A stretch of 19,917 nucleotides of DNA. Source: an uncultured Porphyromonas sp. (GTDB lineage Bacteria > Bacteroidota > Bacteroidia > Bacteroidales > Porphyromonadaceae). Position 1 is the stretch's first letter. Every line of letters starts with the position of its first letter. This document shows positions 1 through 6,371 of this stretch, piece by piece. The stretch lies in NCBI GenBank assembly GCA_900546675.1, contig URDQ01000037.1, positions 1 through 19,917 of the forward strand, read 5' to 3'. A program made the translations under genes and the position numbers. The notes under the pieces were generated by a model. The model saw only the letters and a program-made list of their open reading frames with translations, did not search any database and had not been told where the DNA came from.

Positions 1-64
1 AGGGTGCGATCCATTTTTTGTAGGTATGAGTTGCATTTACTAATTGAATATACGGGTTCGTTAG

Positions 65-116
65 AAAAAAGCGGTCATATGAAGGTTTTCATCTTCACGT
101 GACCGCTAATTTTTTA
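65..116. terminator. Bidirectional intrinsic terminator after mdh
   Basis: A 15-bp inverted repeat (arms 70-84 and 93-107) with an 8-nt loop and two imperfect pairs. On the minus strand the stem is followed by six T (65-70 read as complement), fitting the end of mdh, whose stop codon is 71 bp upstream. On the plus strand it is followed by AA and six T (108-115), so it could also stop a rightward gene lying off the left edge. No such gene can be confirmed in the 64 bases available. Confidence 0.8.
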
Positions 117-177
117 TCCGCTCCTCTCTATACGAAAGGATAGAGTCACCGTCTGGTCAGACAGTCTATACGAAGCT

Positions 178-1176
178 TTATAGGTTGGGATTGACCTTAT
201 GCCACTCGGCAACTGGAGGTATGACGCCCATCTCGATGATCTGCTCGCGCATACCCTCTAGATGCTTGTAGCTCTTGTCTAGAGCAGCCTCCTCCTCGGG
301 TAGACCCTCTACCTCCTGATAGGTTACGCCCTCACGAGTTATGGTCGTCTCGCGCGCCATCATCACGTTCTTGTAGCGATGGTCACTGACGAAGCATCCT
401 GCGGGCCAGCGGAAAGGCTCACCACCCATAGCTGCGCGAATCATCTCTATGGAGACGTAGGCTGGGCTCTGGAAGCTAGAGCGACCACGTAGTGCGATAA
501 TGTTTGCACCGCCCTTGATGACACGCTGCTGGAGTGCAGCCCACTGGTCATGCGTGAGGCGATCGGTGCCGATGAGCTCCGTCAGTGGCTTGCCATCGAT
601 GCGAGCTGTGCTGGCGAAGACAGCCATCTGCTCTCCGTGACCGCCATAGGTGCGTGTATTCGTCACCTGACTCTGCTGGAGCCCGAAGTGCTTAGCCAGC
701 TCGCTCTGCAGACGTGTACTATCGAGCGCAGCAAGAGTGGTCACCTGTGAAGGCTTCAGGCCAGAGTGTATCAGCGTGACTAGACCAGTGATGTCTGCGG
801 GGTTGAAGATGATGACCACATGGTTTACATCGGGGCAATACTGCTTGATGTTGCGTCCCAGCTCAGCGGCTATCTCGGAGTTGCCCTTGAGCAGGTCTTC
901 ACGCGTCATACCCTCCTTGCGCGGTGCGCCGCCAGAAGATACGATATACTTAGCACCTCGTAGCGCCTCTGCGATGTCAGAGGTAAAGGTTAGATTGATC
1001 CCATCGAAGCCACAGTGACGCATCTCCTCCCAGACGCCCTCGAGACCCTTAGCGTAGGGATCATAGAGACAGATGTTTGGGGTGAGGCGCATCATAGCAG
1101 CCGTCTGTGCCATGTTTGATCCAATCATACCAGCAGCACCGATGATGACCAGCTTGTCTTGTGTTACGAAACTCAT
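178..1176 (-). CDS. mdh: Malate dehydrogenase
   Basis: NAD-dependent malate dehydrogenase, interconverting malate and oxaloacetate in the cytoplasm; 332 residues, a normal length for the lactate/malate dehydrogenase family. The Rossmann glycine motif GAAGMIG is at residues 13-19, and Asp39 at the end of the second strand favours NAD over NADP. Substrate and catalytic residues can be placed: Arg86 and Arg92 in the mobile loop (GAPRKEGMTRED), Asn125 in NPADIT, Asp152 and Arg155 in LDSTR, and catalytic His180 in YGGHGEQ. In Porphyromonas-like anaerobes this enzyme serves the reductive branch from oxaloacetate to fumarate and succinate (family knowledge). It lies 132 bp downstream of sodB with a hairpin between them, so it probably has its own transcript, although I could not find a clear -7 element. 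A short direct repeat (TCTATACGAA at 127-136 and 165-174) lies between its stop codon and the terminator. Confidence 0.95.
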   Translation of the reverse strand: MSFVTQDKLVIIGAAGMIGSNMAQTAAMMRLTPNICLYDPYAKGLEGVWEEMRHCGFDGINLTFTSDIAEALRGAKYIVSSGGAPRKEGMTREDLLKGNSEIAAELGRNIKQYCPDVNHVVIIFNPADITGLVTLIHSGLKPSQVTTLAALDSTRLQSELAKHFGLQQSQVTNTRTYGGHGEQMAVFASTARIDGKPLTELIGTDRLTHDQWAALQQRVIKGGANIIALRGRSSFQSPAYVSIEMIRAAMGGEPFRWPAGCFVSDHRYKNVMMARETTITREGVTYQEVEGLPEEEAALDKSYKHLEGMREQIIEMGVIPPVAEWHKVNPNL

Positions 1177-1228
1177 AGTGTCTTATACTTGTTGAAGTGA
1201 TTGATACGCTATCTCTTGTCTAGAATAG

Positions 1229-1287
1229 GAAAAGATCGAGAGCTGGTCCTCAGACCTGCCAAGGTCGTACGCACTAGCTCCCGATCT
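1229..1287 (-). terminator. Possible terminator between sodB and mdh
   Basis: An imperfect 12-bp inverted repeat (1233-1244 with 1276-1287, one G-U pair) encloses a smaller GACCT/AGGTC hairpin (1253-1257 with 1262-1266). Read on the minus strand it is followed by only four T. The position just after the sodB stop fits a terminator, but the weak T-tract and long loop make it a partial one at best. Confidence 0.5.
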
Positions 1288-1308
1288 CTCCACTAGAGTG
1301 TTATCCCA

Positions 1309-1890
1309 TTAAGCCTCGTAGCGACGAGCGACCTCCTTCCAGTCGATGATAGACCAAAGATCCTTGACGTGGTCGGCACGGCGGTTCTGATAGCTTAGGT
1401 AGTAAGCGTGCTCCCATACGTCGAAGCACATCAGAGGCTTGAGGCCCTTGCGTAGCGGGTTGCCAGCGTTTGGCTCCTTCTCTATCGAGAGCTTGCCCTG
1501 ATCGTCACTAGCTAGCCAAGCCCAGCCTGAGCCAAAGAGTGAGGTGCAGGCATCGTTGAAGGCCTTCTGAAACTCCTCAAAGCTGCCAAAGTCACGCTTG
1601 ATAGCGTCAGCGAGCTTGCCCTCGGGCTGACCACCAGCGTTGGGGGCAAACTGTAGGAAGTACATATTGTGGTTCATCACCTGACCAGCCTGATTGTATA
1701 GCTTACCCTCAGCCTTGCGGACGAGATCCTCTAGAGAGGCATCCTTAAGGTCAGAGTCGGGGAGTAGCTTATTGAGTGTATCTACGTAGCCCTTGAGGTG
1801 CTTGCCGTGGTGATACTGGATCGTCTCAGCGCTGATTACAGGCTCAAGTGCATCGTTTGCATAGGGGAGCTTTATTAGTTCGTGTGTCAT
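1309..1890 (-). CDS. sodB: Superoxide dismutase, Fe/Mn family
   Basis: Converts superoxide to oxygen and hydrogen peroxide in the cytoplasm; the usual oxygen defence of Bacteroidales. The 193 residues match the family. The four metal ligands are visible: His27 (YHHGKH), His74 (QVMNHNMYF), Asp157 and His161 (CFDVWEHAYY). Gln70 occupies the position of the outer-sphere glutamine used in Fe-type enzymes, while the WAWL stretch near residue 125 is shared by both types. The residue two before the ligand Asp is Cys155. In the Porphyromonas gingivalis enzyme, which works with either Fe or Mn, this second-sphere position is Gly; it is Thr in E. coli FeSOD and is known to tune metal preference. Metal use should therefore not be assumed from homology. 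The gene has its own promoter (1978-2008) and a leader of about 80 nt. Confidence 0.95.
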   Translation of the reverse strand: MTHELIKLPYANDALEPVISAETIQYHHGKHLKGYVDTLNKLLPDSDLKDASLEDLVRKAEGKLYNQAGQVMNHNMYFLQFAPNAGGQPEGKLADAIKRDFGSFEEFQKAFNDACTSLFGSGWAWLASDDQGKLSIEKEPNAGNPLRKGLKPLMCFDVWEHAYYLSYQNRRADHVKDLWSIIDWKEVARRYEA

Positions 1891-1977
1891 ATTGCTTTAT
1901 CTGTTTATATTTAAGTGTTACATATGCTTCTCTAGTCTCGCAACTCATATCTAGAGCCACCAGCCTAGACCGCATCA

Positions 1978-2008
1978 CAAAGGTATATAAAAAGAGTCAC
2001 AATTACAA
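1978..2008 (-). promoter_or_regulatory. sodB promoter, Bacteroidota type
   Basis: On the minus strand a TACCTTTG element (1985 down to 1978) matches the Bacteroidota -7 consensus TAnnTTTG, and a TTG (2008-2006) lies 20 bases upstream, fitting the -33 position. Transcription would start near 1971, giving sodB a leader of roughly 80 nt. The leader holds an inverted CTCTAG/CTAGAG pair of unknown relevance. Confidence 0.7.
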
Positions 2009-2060
2009 GTCCCCTCCTAGACTCTGCAAATCATTACTCGTCTCTAATCTCTAATTCAAT

Positions 2061-2224
2061 CCCCACGTGGCTATTCTCAAACCTCCACGTGAAAAAAGGA
2101 AAATGCCTACGTAGGGACGAAATAAAACTTCGGAGGAATCAAATGAAACTTCGGAGGAAATGATTCTCGCCTACGTGGGAAAAAGAAATTCTCCACGTGG
2201 CGATTTGCGATTCGCCACGTGGAG
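2061..2224. repeat. Phased palindrome array, copy A
   Basis: Six ACGT-centred palindromes (mostly variants of CCACGTGG) start at 2065, 2087, 2109, 2173, 2195 and 2217. Two CTTCGGAG boxes (2128-2135, 2149-2156) fill the central gap. Centre-to-centre spacing is 22, 22, 21, 21, 22, 22, 22 bp. The 18-bp segments between ACGT cores tend to begin with GG and end with CC. Positions 2116-2179 are identical to 14861-14924 in copy B, in the same orientation; the outer segments differ. The element lies between the 3' end of the nine-gene block and the sodB promoter. It carries no convincing ORF. I cannot assign it to a named repeat family. The rest of the gap (2225-2382) shows no repeat, promoter or clear gene. 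Confidence 0.9.
2181..2224 (-). terminator. Perfect 13-bp hairpin, possible terminator of the nine-gene block
   Basis: The last two palindromes of copy A form a perfect 13-bp inverted repeat (2191-2203 with 2212-2224, 8-nt loop). On the minus strand the stem is followed by AATTTCTTTTT. It lies about 160 bp beyond the DUF4857 stop codon and is the only strong hairpin with a T-rich tail in that gap. The interrupted T-run and its membership in the repeat array leave the role uncertain. Confidence 0.5.
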
Positions 2225-2382
2225 ATCAGTTTATGCTAAGAGAAAGTGCTGCGGGGCATAGGGGACGCTATACTATAACGTATCAGAGTTGAGTACCCAG
2301 CAGTACAAAATAGGCGTTAGCCCTAGATGAATAGGCTCACAGAGGCTCCTCCCTCTTGAAGAAGTCAGAAGGGGCCCTGCGG

Positions 2383-3417
2383 TTAGTCTAGTCGAGGCTT
2401 CACCCAGCCATCTAGGCGCGAAGTAAAGTGCAGCCCCGGCATAGCCCGCTCAGGGTGATCTAGTTGTAGCGAGCTCAGTAGCGTATAGTCAGCAGCGTCT
2501 AGCGCATAGTAGCTTGTGGCATCGGCGGTGGAGACCTTGAGGGTGTAGCTGTCTAGGTCGTTGCCGATGATGGTGAGATCCTCACGGCGAGGATCCCACG
2601 AGGGTATCTCAAGGCGACAGGACCGATAGCCCTCACGCTCGATCAGATAGAGCTGATGGTCTCGGGTAGAGACGAGACCGATGTGCCGACGACTAGGTAG
2701 CTCCCAGACGAATGCTTCGGCAGCCTCTACGCCCTCGGGCAAGTCAATAGCCCGCAGGTAGGGCTTGCCCGCCATCTGCTTGAGGTGAAAGAGCTTACCC
2801 TGCTGATCTATGAGGAGGTAACCGTTGTCATACTCCTTTTGTGCAGTTGCATTGCCAGCGACCCGCTGTGCGGGGAAGGCAAAGCCTTTCTCCTGAAAGA
2901 GCTTCGTGTAGCTAGCACTCTTCGTCTTGTCTAGCTGATTGCTCTGCATATTTACAAATTCGATCGCCTGCTCGGTGATGCGAAAGAGATCTTCGGGCAT
3001 CTCCAGCTTGACTCTCCGTGAAGCACTCTCAAGGAGGGGGTAGAGAGCTACACCAGGTGCAGAGAGGGTGCGTGGCGAGCTGCGAAAGGTGACGCCACCC
3101 CGCTGTATGAGCTGTGGAGTCACCGCCTCTCCGTAGAGCGTGTCGGGCAGGCGACCATCAGTCAGGAGCTGGCGGTAGTAGAAGGTGGGGAGTAAGCTGT
3201 CGACCTCCTCACGACTATACTGTACGCCCTTACCGCTATGGTAGGTTATCGCTCCCTCATCATGACCTGTGATGATAAAGTCGCCTAGTAGCTGACTGTA
3301 GATAGTGAATGGCTCACGGCTTGCATCGGCTCGGAGGTAGTTGTACCACCAGGGGATCTGCCAGACGATGAGTAGTGCTATGGTGATGTATAGGAGTATT
3401 GTGGCTATGCGCTTCAT
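2383..3417 (-). CDS. DUF4857-type membrane-anchored protein
   Basis: A 344-residue protein with one N-terminal transmembrane segment (about residues 4-25, IATILLYITIALLIVWQIPW) followed by a large soluble region, most likely facing the periplasm. The region after the anchor (EPFTIYSQLLGDF, then YYRQLLTDGRLPD near residue 85) resembles the DUF4857 family of Bacteroidales; this assignment is from memory of the family, not a search. No catalytic motif is visible. The central and C-terminal parts contain repeated short beta-type stretches (YLLIDQQGKLFHL, HIGLVSTRDHQLYLIE) that could form a propeller-like fold. It starts 6 bp after the permease stop, so it is almost certainly cotranscribed with, and may be an accessory periplasmic subunit of, the ABC transporter. 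It is the last gene of the block. Confidence 0.75.
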   Translation of the reverse strand: MKRIATILLYITIALLIVWQIPWWYNYLRADASREPFTIYSQLLGDFIITGHDEGAITYHSGKGVQYSREEVDSLLPTFYYRQLLTDGRLPDTLYGEAVTPQLIQRGGVTFRSSPRTLSAPGVALYPLLESASRRVKLEMPEDLFRITEQAIEFVNMQSNQLDKTKSASYTKLFQEKGFAFPAQRVAGNATAQKEYDNGYLLIDQQGKLFHLKQMAGKPYLRAIDLPEGVEAAEAFVWELPSRRHIGLVSTRDHQLYLIEREGYRSCRLEIPSWDPRREDLTIIGNDLDSYTLKVSTADATSYYALDAADYTLLSSLQLDHPERAMPGLHFTSRLDGWVKPRLD

Positions 3418-3423
3418 AGTATT

Positions 3424-4095
3424 CTAGTCTTGTCTCCCCTCTTTGAAGCGGCTCACGGAGAGCCACACGAGTGTCGAGGAGAGGATGGTGTAAATAAGTA
3501 GCGTTGGTAGGAAGGGTGCGTAAGCTCCTGCTGTGGGTGAGATGAAGCAGAGACGCATCAATAGTACAGTGATGAGGGTGTAGAGGATGCGTCTGCGCCA
3601 AGTGGGCTCTAGGAGTATCCAGCTCATGAGGAGGTAGCCGAGGAAGCCTGCCAATATCCACGGCAGTGTGGCGGAGAGGACGTAGGCGAGGAGTTCGTAA
3701 GCGAGGACTCCTTTTAGTCCGATGAAGAGGACACCTATATATAGTAGGGTATGCCATAGCAGTAACGTCACCCCGCAGGCGAGCATCTGGTAGGTCGATC
3801 GGAGCGGTGACTGAGGCAGGTGCAGGGTGAGCTTGAGACTACGACGAGAGAGCTCTGGGGCAAACTGAGCGATGGCGCAGAGCAAGCCTAGTATGAGGGG
3901 TACGTAGCGCATACTCTCTACGAAGACGACCCCCTTCTGTATCATCACGAGCCAGATATGGTCAGCACCTTGTAGGGCGATGGCTCGGTGTATGCGTATC
4001 ACGCCGTAGAGCGGCATGGCTAGTGCGACAAGTGTCGATAGTAGTGCGTATAGTCGGAGCTTGAGCCACTCCTTATATATTATAGAGGTAAACAT
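3424..4095 (-). CDS. ABC transporter permease, six predicted helices
   Basis: A 223-residue, strongly hydrophobic inner-membrane protein. Six likely transmembrane segments can be read at about residues 13-33, 50-74, 104-129, 135-161, 169-185 and 192-214, joined by short loops with positive residues. The size and six-helix layout fit an ABC-2-like half permease that would act as a dimer with the ATPase encoded 10 bp upstream. No periplasmic binding protein gene is present, which fits export or mechanical work on the envelope better than classical import; that is inference. The substrate is unknown. Confidence 0.75.
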   Translation of the reverse strand: MFTSIIYKEWLKLRLYALLSTLVALAMPLYGVIRIHRAIALQGADHIWLVMIQKGVVFVESMRYVPLILGLLCAIAQFAPELSRRSLKLTLHLPQSPLRSTYQMLACGVTLLLWHTLLYIGVLFIGLKGVLAYELLAYVLSATLPWILAGFLGYLLMSWILLEPTWRRRILYTLITVLLMRLCFISPTAGAYAPFLPTLLIYTILSSTLVWLSVSRFKEGRQD

Positions 4096-4105
4096 ATAGA
4101 TAGCG

Positions 4106-4990
4106 TTAGTACTTACCGGTGAGTCCTATGAAGGCATCCTCGAGCGTCGTCTCGTGTGCTGTGAGATCTTGGTAGGGGACGCCAGCCTGAGTGAGTCGCT
4201 CGGCGACCTCTGGCAGTGGAAGGAATGAGTAGCACTCCCCACGTCTGTGGTGCGCCTCGAAGTGGTACAGCCCGTCGATCTCAGGGAGAGGACGATCGTC
4301 TGTGAGGGTGCATCTGTAGAGTCGCCCCTCGTCTAGTATCTCAGCAACGGGTCGCTGCAGGAGTATAGAGCCGTAGTCCATAATGATGCAGTCATCGATC
4401 AGACGCTCCATATCCTGGATGATGTGGGAGGTGAGGAAGATCGTGGTCCCCTGCTCCTTGGCATAGTGATGCAGGTAGTCCACAAAGAGCCTGCGATAGC
4501 CTGGGTCTAGTCCCATCGAGAAGTCATCGAGGATGAGGACTTTGGGGTTTTGCGCTAGGAGCAGTCCGAGAGCGACCTGTGAGCGCTGACCACAAGACAT
4601 ACGACTGAGGTGCTGGCTCTCGGTGACCTTGAGTAGCTCCATCAGCTCGTAGTAAGCCTCCCTGCGCCACTTGGGGTAAAAGGGAGCGTAAAAGCGCTCT
4701 ATCTGCCGTATAGTCATAAAGCTATACTGGACGTGCCCCTCGATGAGCAGCCCGATATCCTGTCTGAGCTGGTCGGGCATACGGGTTATGTCTTCGCCTA
4801 GGATGCGACAGACACCCGACTTGGGGCGGAGGAAGCCACTGAGGATATTGATCGTTGTGGTCTTGCCTGTTCCGTTTTTACCAAGCAGACCGAGGATGCG
4901 ACCACGAGGCACGGCAAAGGAGAGATCACGATAGATCAGTCGCTTGCCGTAGTAGTGGGTCAAGTTGTGACACTCGATTAAGTTGTCCAT
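4106..4990 (-). CDS. ABC transporter ATP-binding protein with non-canonical motifs
   Basis: Cytoplasmic ATPase subunit of 294 residues. Walker A is GKNGTGKT (37-44), the Q-loop region is near residue 88, the D-loop GLDP is at 160-163 and the switch His is His189 (LTSHI). Two motifs deviate. The signature is MSCGQ (131-135) instead of LSGGQ, and Walker B reads LILDD (152-156), placing Asp156 where the catalytic Glu normally sits. FYPKW (104-108) resembles the ABC-2 exporter ATPases of the YtrB/BcrA kind. The C-terminal 90 residues form an extra domain (RLYRCTLTDDRPLPEIDG onward) common in such ATPases. It is 10 bp from the permease and 66 bp downstream of the PepSY gene, with no promoter or terminator visible in between. 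Confidence 0.88.
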   Translation of the reverse strand: MDNLIECHNLTHYYGKRLIYRDLSFAVPRGRILGLLGKNGTGKTTTINILSGFLRPKSGVCRILGEDITRMPDQLRQDIGLLIEGHVQYSFMTIRQIERFYAPFYPKWRREAYYELMELLKVTESQHLSRMSCGQRSQVALGLLLAQNPKVLILDDFSMGLDPGYRRLFVDYLHHYAKEQGTTIFLTSHIIQDMERLIDDCIIMDYGSILLQRPVAEILDEGRLYRCTLTDDRPLPEIDGLYHFEAHHRRGECYSFLPLPEVAERLTQAGVPYQDLTAHETTLEDAFIGLTGKY

Positions 4991-5056
4991 ATTAGTTAAG
5001 TGGTATAAGGGGTGGGTGTGGGCTACTCTTTAGGTAGCAGGGACTGCCACCTACAT

Positions 5057-5638
5057 TTATAGGAAGAGGAAGAGTAGTGGTACTGCCAGACCGATCAAGA
5101 GGAGGATGCCTCCACGGCCTATGAGTCCACGTCTCCCCGGCACGATGAGTAGTCCCGTGAGGGTGATGAGGATAAGACCGATGGCTAGTACATCAGCGAC
5201 GATCGTCCACCAGCGCCCTGGGTTGTAGTGCAGTTGTGTCATAGAGCTGATGAGCGGGCGTCGCTCGATCGACTCGTAGACGGCTACCCCGGTTGAGGTG
5301 TCGAGGAGTAGGGTGGCACGTCCCTTGAGGAAGACTTTGAGCGTGTGGTCGTCTGGGTAGTAGTGCTTGGTATAGTTACCCGACAGGTCTATCTTGTCTA
5401 GGAGCTTGCGAACGGCGGGTGCGTCAAGACGTGCAGCACCTTGCAGCTCTTCTAGCGGGATTTGATACTCCCGCTGGGTGATGATGTAGTGTGGATTGAT
5501 CGAGTCTCGGTGATTCATATAGAGACCCGACAGGGCATAGATGAATATGAGTGCAGCAAGTAGGTAGGAGAGGTCACGGTGTAGTAATCTACTCCAGCGA
5601 CGCACGCTCCTACCTACTGCCTTAAAGTTTACTCTCAT
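5057..5638 (-). CDS. PepSY-associated transmembrane protein
   Basis: A 193-residue inner-membrane protein. One helix lies at about 25-41, then a periplasmic stretch of about 95 residues (PepSY-like, with DTSTG at 113-117 and YESIERRPLISSM), then a helix at about 144-167 and a final one or two at 175-193. Histidines flank the membrane segments at His20 (LLHRDLSY), His43 (MNHRDS) and His137 (QLHYNPGRWW), a pattern seen in PepSY membrane proteins, some of which bind heme and reduce ferric siderophores or metals at the outer face of the inner membrane (family knowledge). Whether this short version binds heme is inference. The gene starts 24 bp after the small lipoprotein gene and precedes the ABC transporter, so it is probably part of the same system. 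Confidence 0.78.
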   Translation of the reverse strand: MRVNFKAVGRSVRRWSRLLHRDLSYLLAALIFIYALSGLYMNHRDSINPHYIITQREYQIPLEELQGAARLDAPAVRKLLDKIDLSGNYTKHYYPDDHTLKVFLKGRATLLLDTSTGVAVYESIERRPLISSMTQLHYNPGRWWTIVADVLAIGLILITLTGLLIVPGRRGLIGRGGILLLIGLAVPLLFLFL

Positions 5639-5662
5639 AGAGATCTTTCAGCTTCAGATATG

Positions 5663-6250
5663 TTACTGCTGCTCTATCTGATAGCTTGTAGCATCGATGT
5701 GGTAGAAGGAGAGGTATGCCTTGCCCTCCTGAGCTTCGCGCTCAGCGATCTGCTTGCGAAAGTCTGCGATACGAGCCTCTGGTGTGTCGGCCGTTTCGCC
5801 ACGAGCCTTCTTCTCATTGGCGCAGCCTGCCTTGCCCTCGCCATGCTCTTTGGTGGCTTGAGCTTTGAGCTGCTCCTCCCAGTTTTGCAGATAAGCCTCA
5901 TCGATACGATCCTCGACAAGCTGTCCTGTGATGGTGACTATACTATTGATACACTCTTGGGCAAAGGCGCCCATCTCCTCACTAGCCTCAGCGCGGATCA
6001 CCTTGGTGTCGTCACTGCCCATAAGGAAAGCTTTCTTGGCACCATGTTTGCAAAGATGAGTGCAGATGCCCTGCACAGTAACCGTCTGACCGACGAGACT
6101 ATCGGCAGAGGCGAGGAGTGCGTCTACCTCCATATAGGTCGGAGCCTCCGTCTCTGCGGTTGCGGTCTGATCTTGCTTTTGCTTGTTGCAGCCTATGAGG
6201 GCTAAGGAAAGTAGTGCTGCGAGAAGCACGAGAGATAGTTTATTGTTCAT
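5663..6250 (-). CDS. Small lipoprotein, probable OB-fold, Cys/His motif
   Basis: A 195-residue lipoprotein: hydrophobic leader, then lipobox LIGC with acylated Cys21, followed by a Gln/Thr/Glu-rich linker. Residues 39-115 look like a small OB-fold beta barrel (alternating strands such as VGQTVTVQGIC and SIVTITGQLVED). In the middle lies Cys63-x-His65-x-Cys67-x-His69, whose alternating spacing would put all four side chains on one face of a strand, a plausible metal site. Cys100 and Cys143 are also present. The C-terminal part is charged and probably helical. I do not recognise a named family. It follows the T9SS gene after 121 bp and precedes the PepSY gene by 24 bp. A metal-handling chaperone or sensor role is inference. 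Confidence 0.75.
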   Translation of the reverse strand: MNNKLSLVLLAALLSLALIGCNKQKQDQTATAETEAPTYMEVDALLASADSLVGQTVTVQGICTHLCKHGAKKAFLMGSDDTKVIRAEASEEMGAFAQECINSIVTITGQLVEDRIDEAYLQNWEEQLKAQATKEHGEGKAGCANEKKARGETADTPEARIADFRKQIAEREAQEGKAYLSFYHIDATSYQIEQQ

Positions 6251-6290
6251 ACTATGTTGATGTGATAATTGTGTTTTGAGGCAATAGGGT

Positions 6291-6360
6291 GTGAAGTGCG
6301 AGCTTCACAGAGTTGCTTATAAAAGAGGATAGTCCCTCTCCTCCACATAGGGAGAAGAGG
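6291..6360 (-). promoter_or_regulatory. Two hairpins in the T9SS/lipoprotein gap
   Basis: The largest gap inside the nine-gene block (6251-6371) holds two inverted repeats: a 10-bp stem with one mismatch (6335-6344 with 6351-6360), just after the T9SS stop codon, and a perfect 6-bp stem (6291-6296 with 6303-6308). Between them the minus strand reads CCTCTTTTAT. They could stabilise upstream mRNA or partly stop transcription. No TAnnTTTG promoter is visible here, which argues that the downstream genes depend on read-through. Confidence 0.4.
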
Positions 6361-6371
6361 AACGAGACAGA

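Noticed and set aside
97..102. CACGTG in the terminator after mdh as a further array unit.
   Set aside because: It is isolated, lacks the 22-bp neighbours and the core, and is part of the terminator stem. Single CACGTG hits also occur inside gcvP and rsmG.
1..104. A possible 3' end of a rightward gene at the left edge.
   Set aside because: Two short plus frames are open (stops near 42 and 104), but one runs through the terminator stem and neither is long enough to recognise. The bidirectional terminator is only weak support.
151..162. GTCTG-GT-CAGAC inverted repeat after mdh as a terminator.
   Set aside because: The stem is only 5 bp with a 2-nt loop and no T-run; the hairpin at 70-107 is a much better terminator.
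2061..2224. A CRISPR array, suggested by short palindromic repeats with variable spacers (also 14806-14969).
   Set aside because: The repeated motif is only about 8 bp and the intervals about 14 bp, far below CRISPR dimensions; the spacers share a common pattern (GG start, CC end), and no cas gene is nearby.
3314..3757. A 147-codon minus-strand frame overlapping the permease and DUF4857 genes.
   Set aside because: Its His/Arg/Pro/Leu-rich product has no domain pattern, and it overlaps two well-supported genes in another frame.
5660..6205. A 181-codon plus-strand frame opposite the small lipoprotein gene.
   Set aside because: It is entirely antisense to a gene with a good lipobox and operon context; its Leu-rich composition is what the complement of a Lys/Glu/Gln-rich gene gives.
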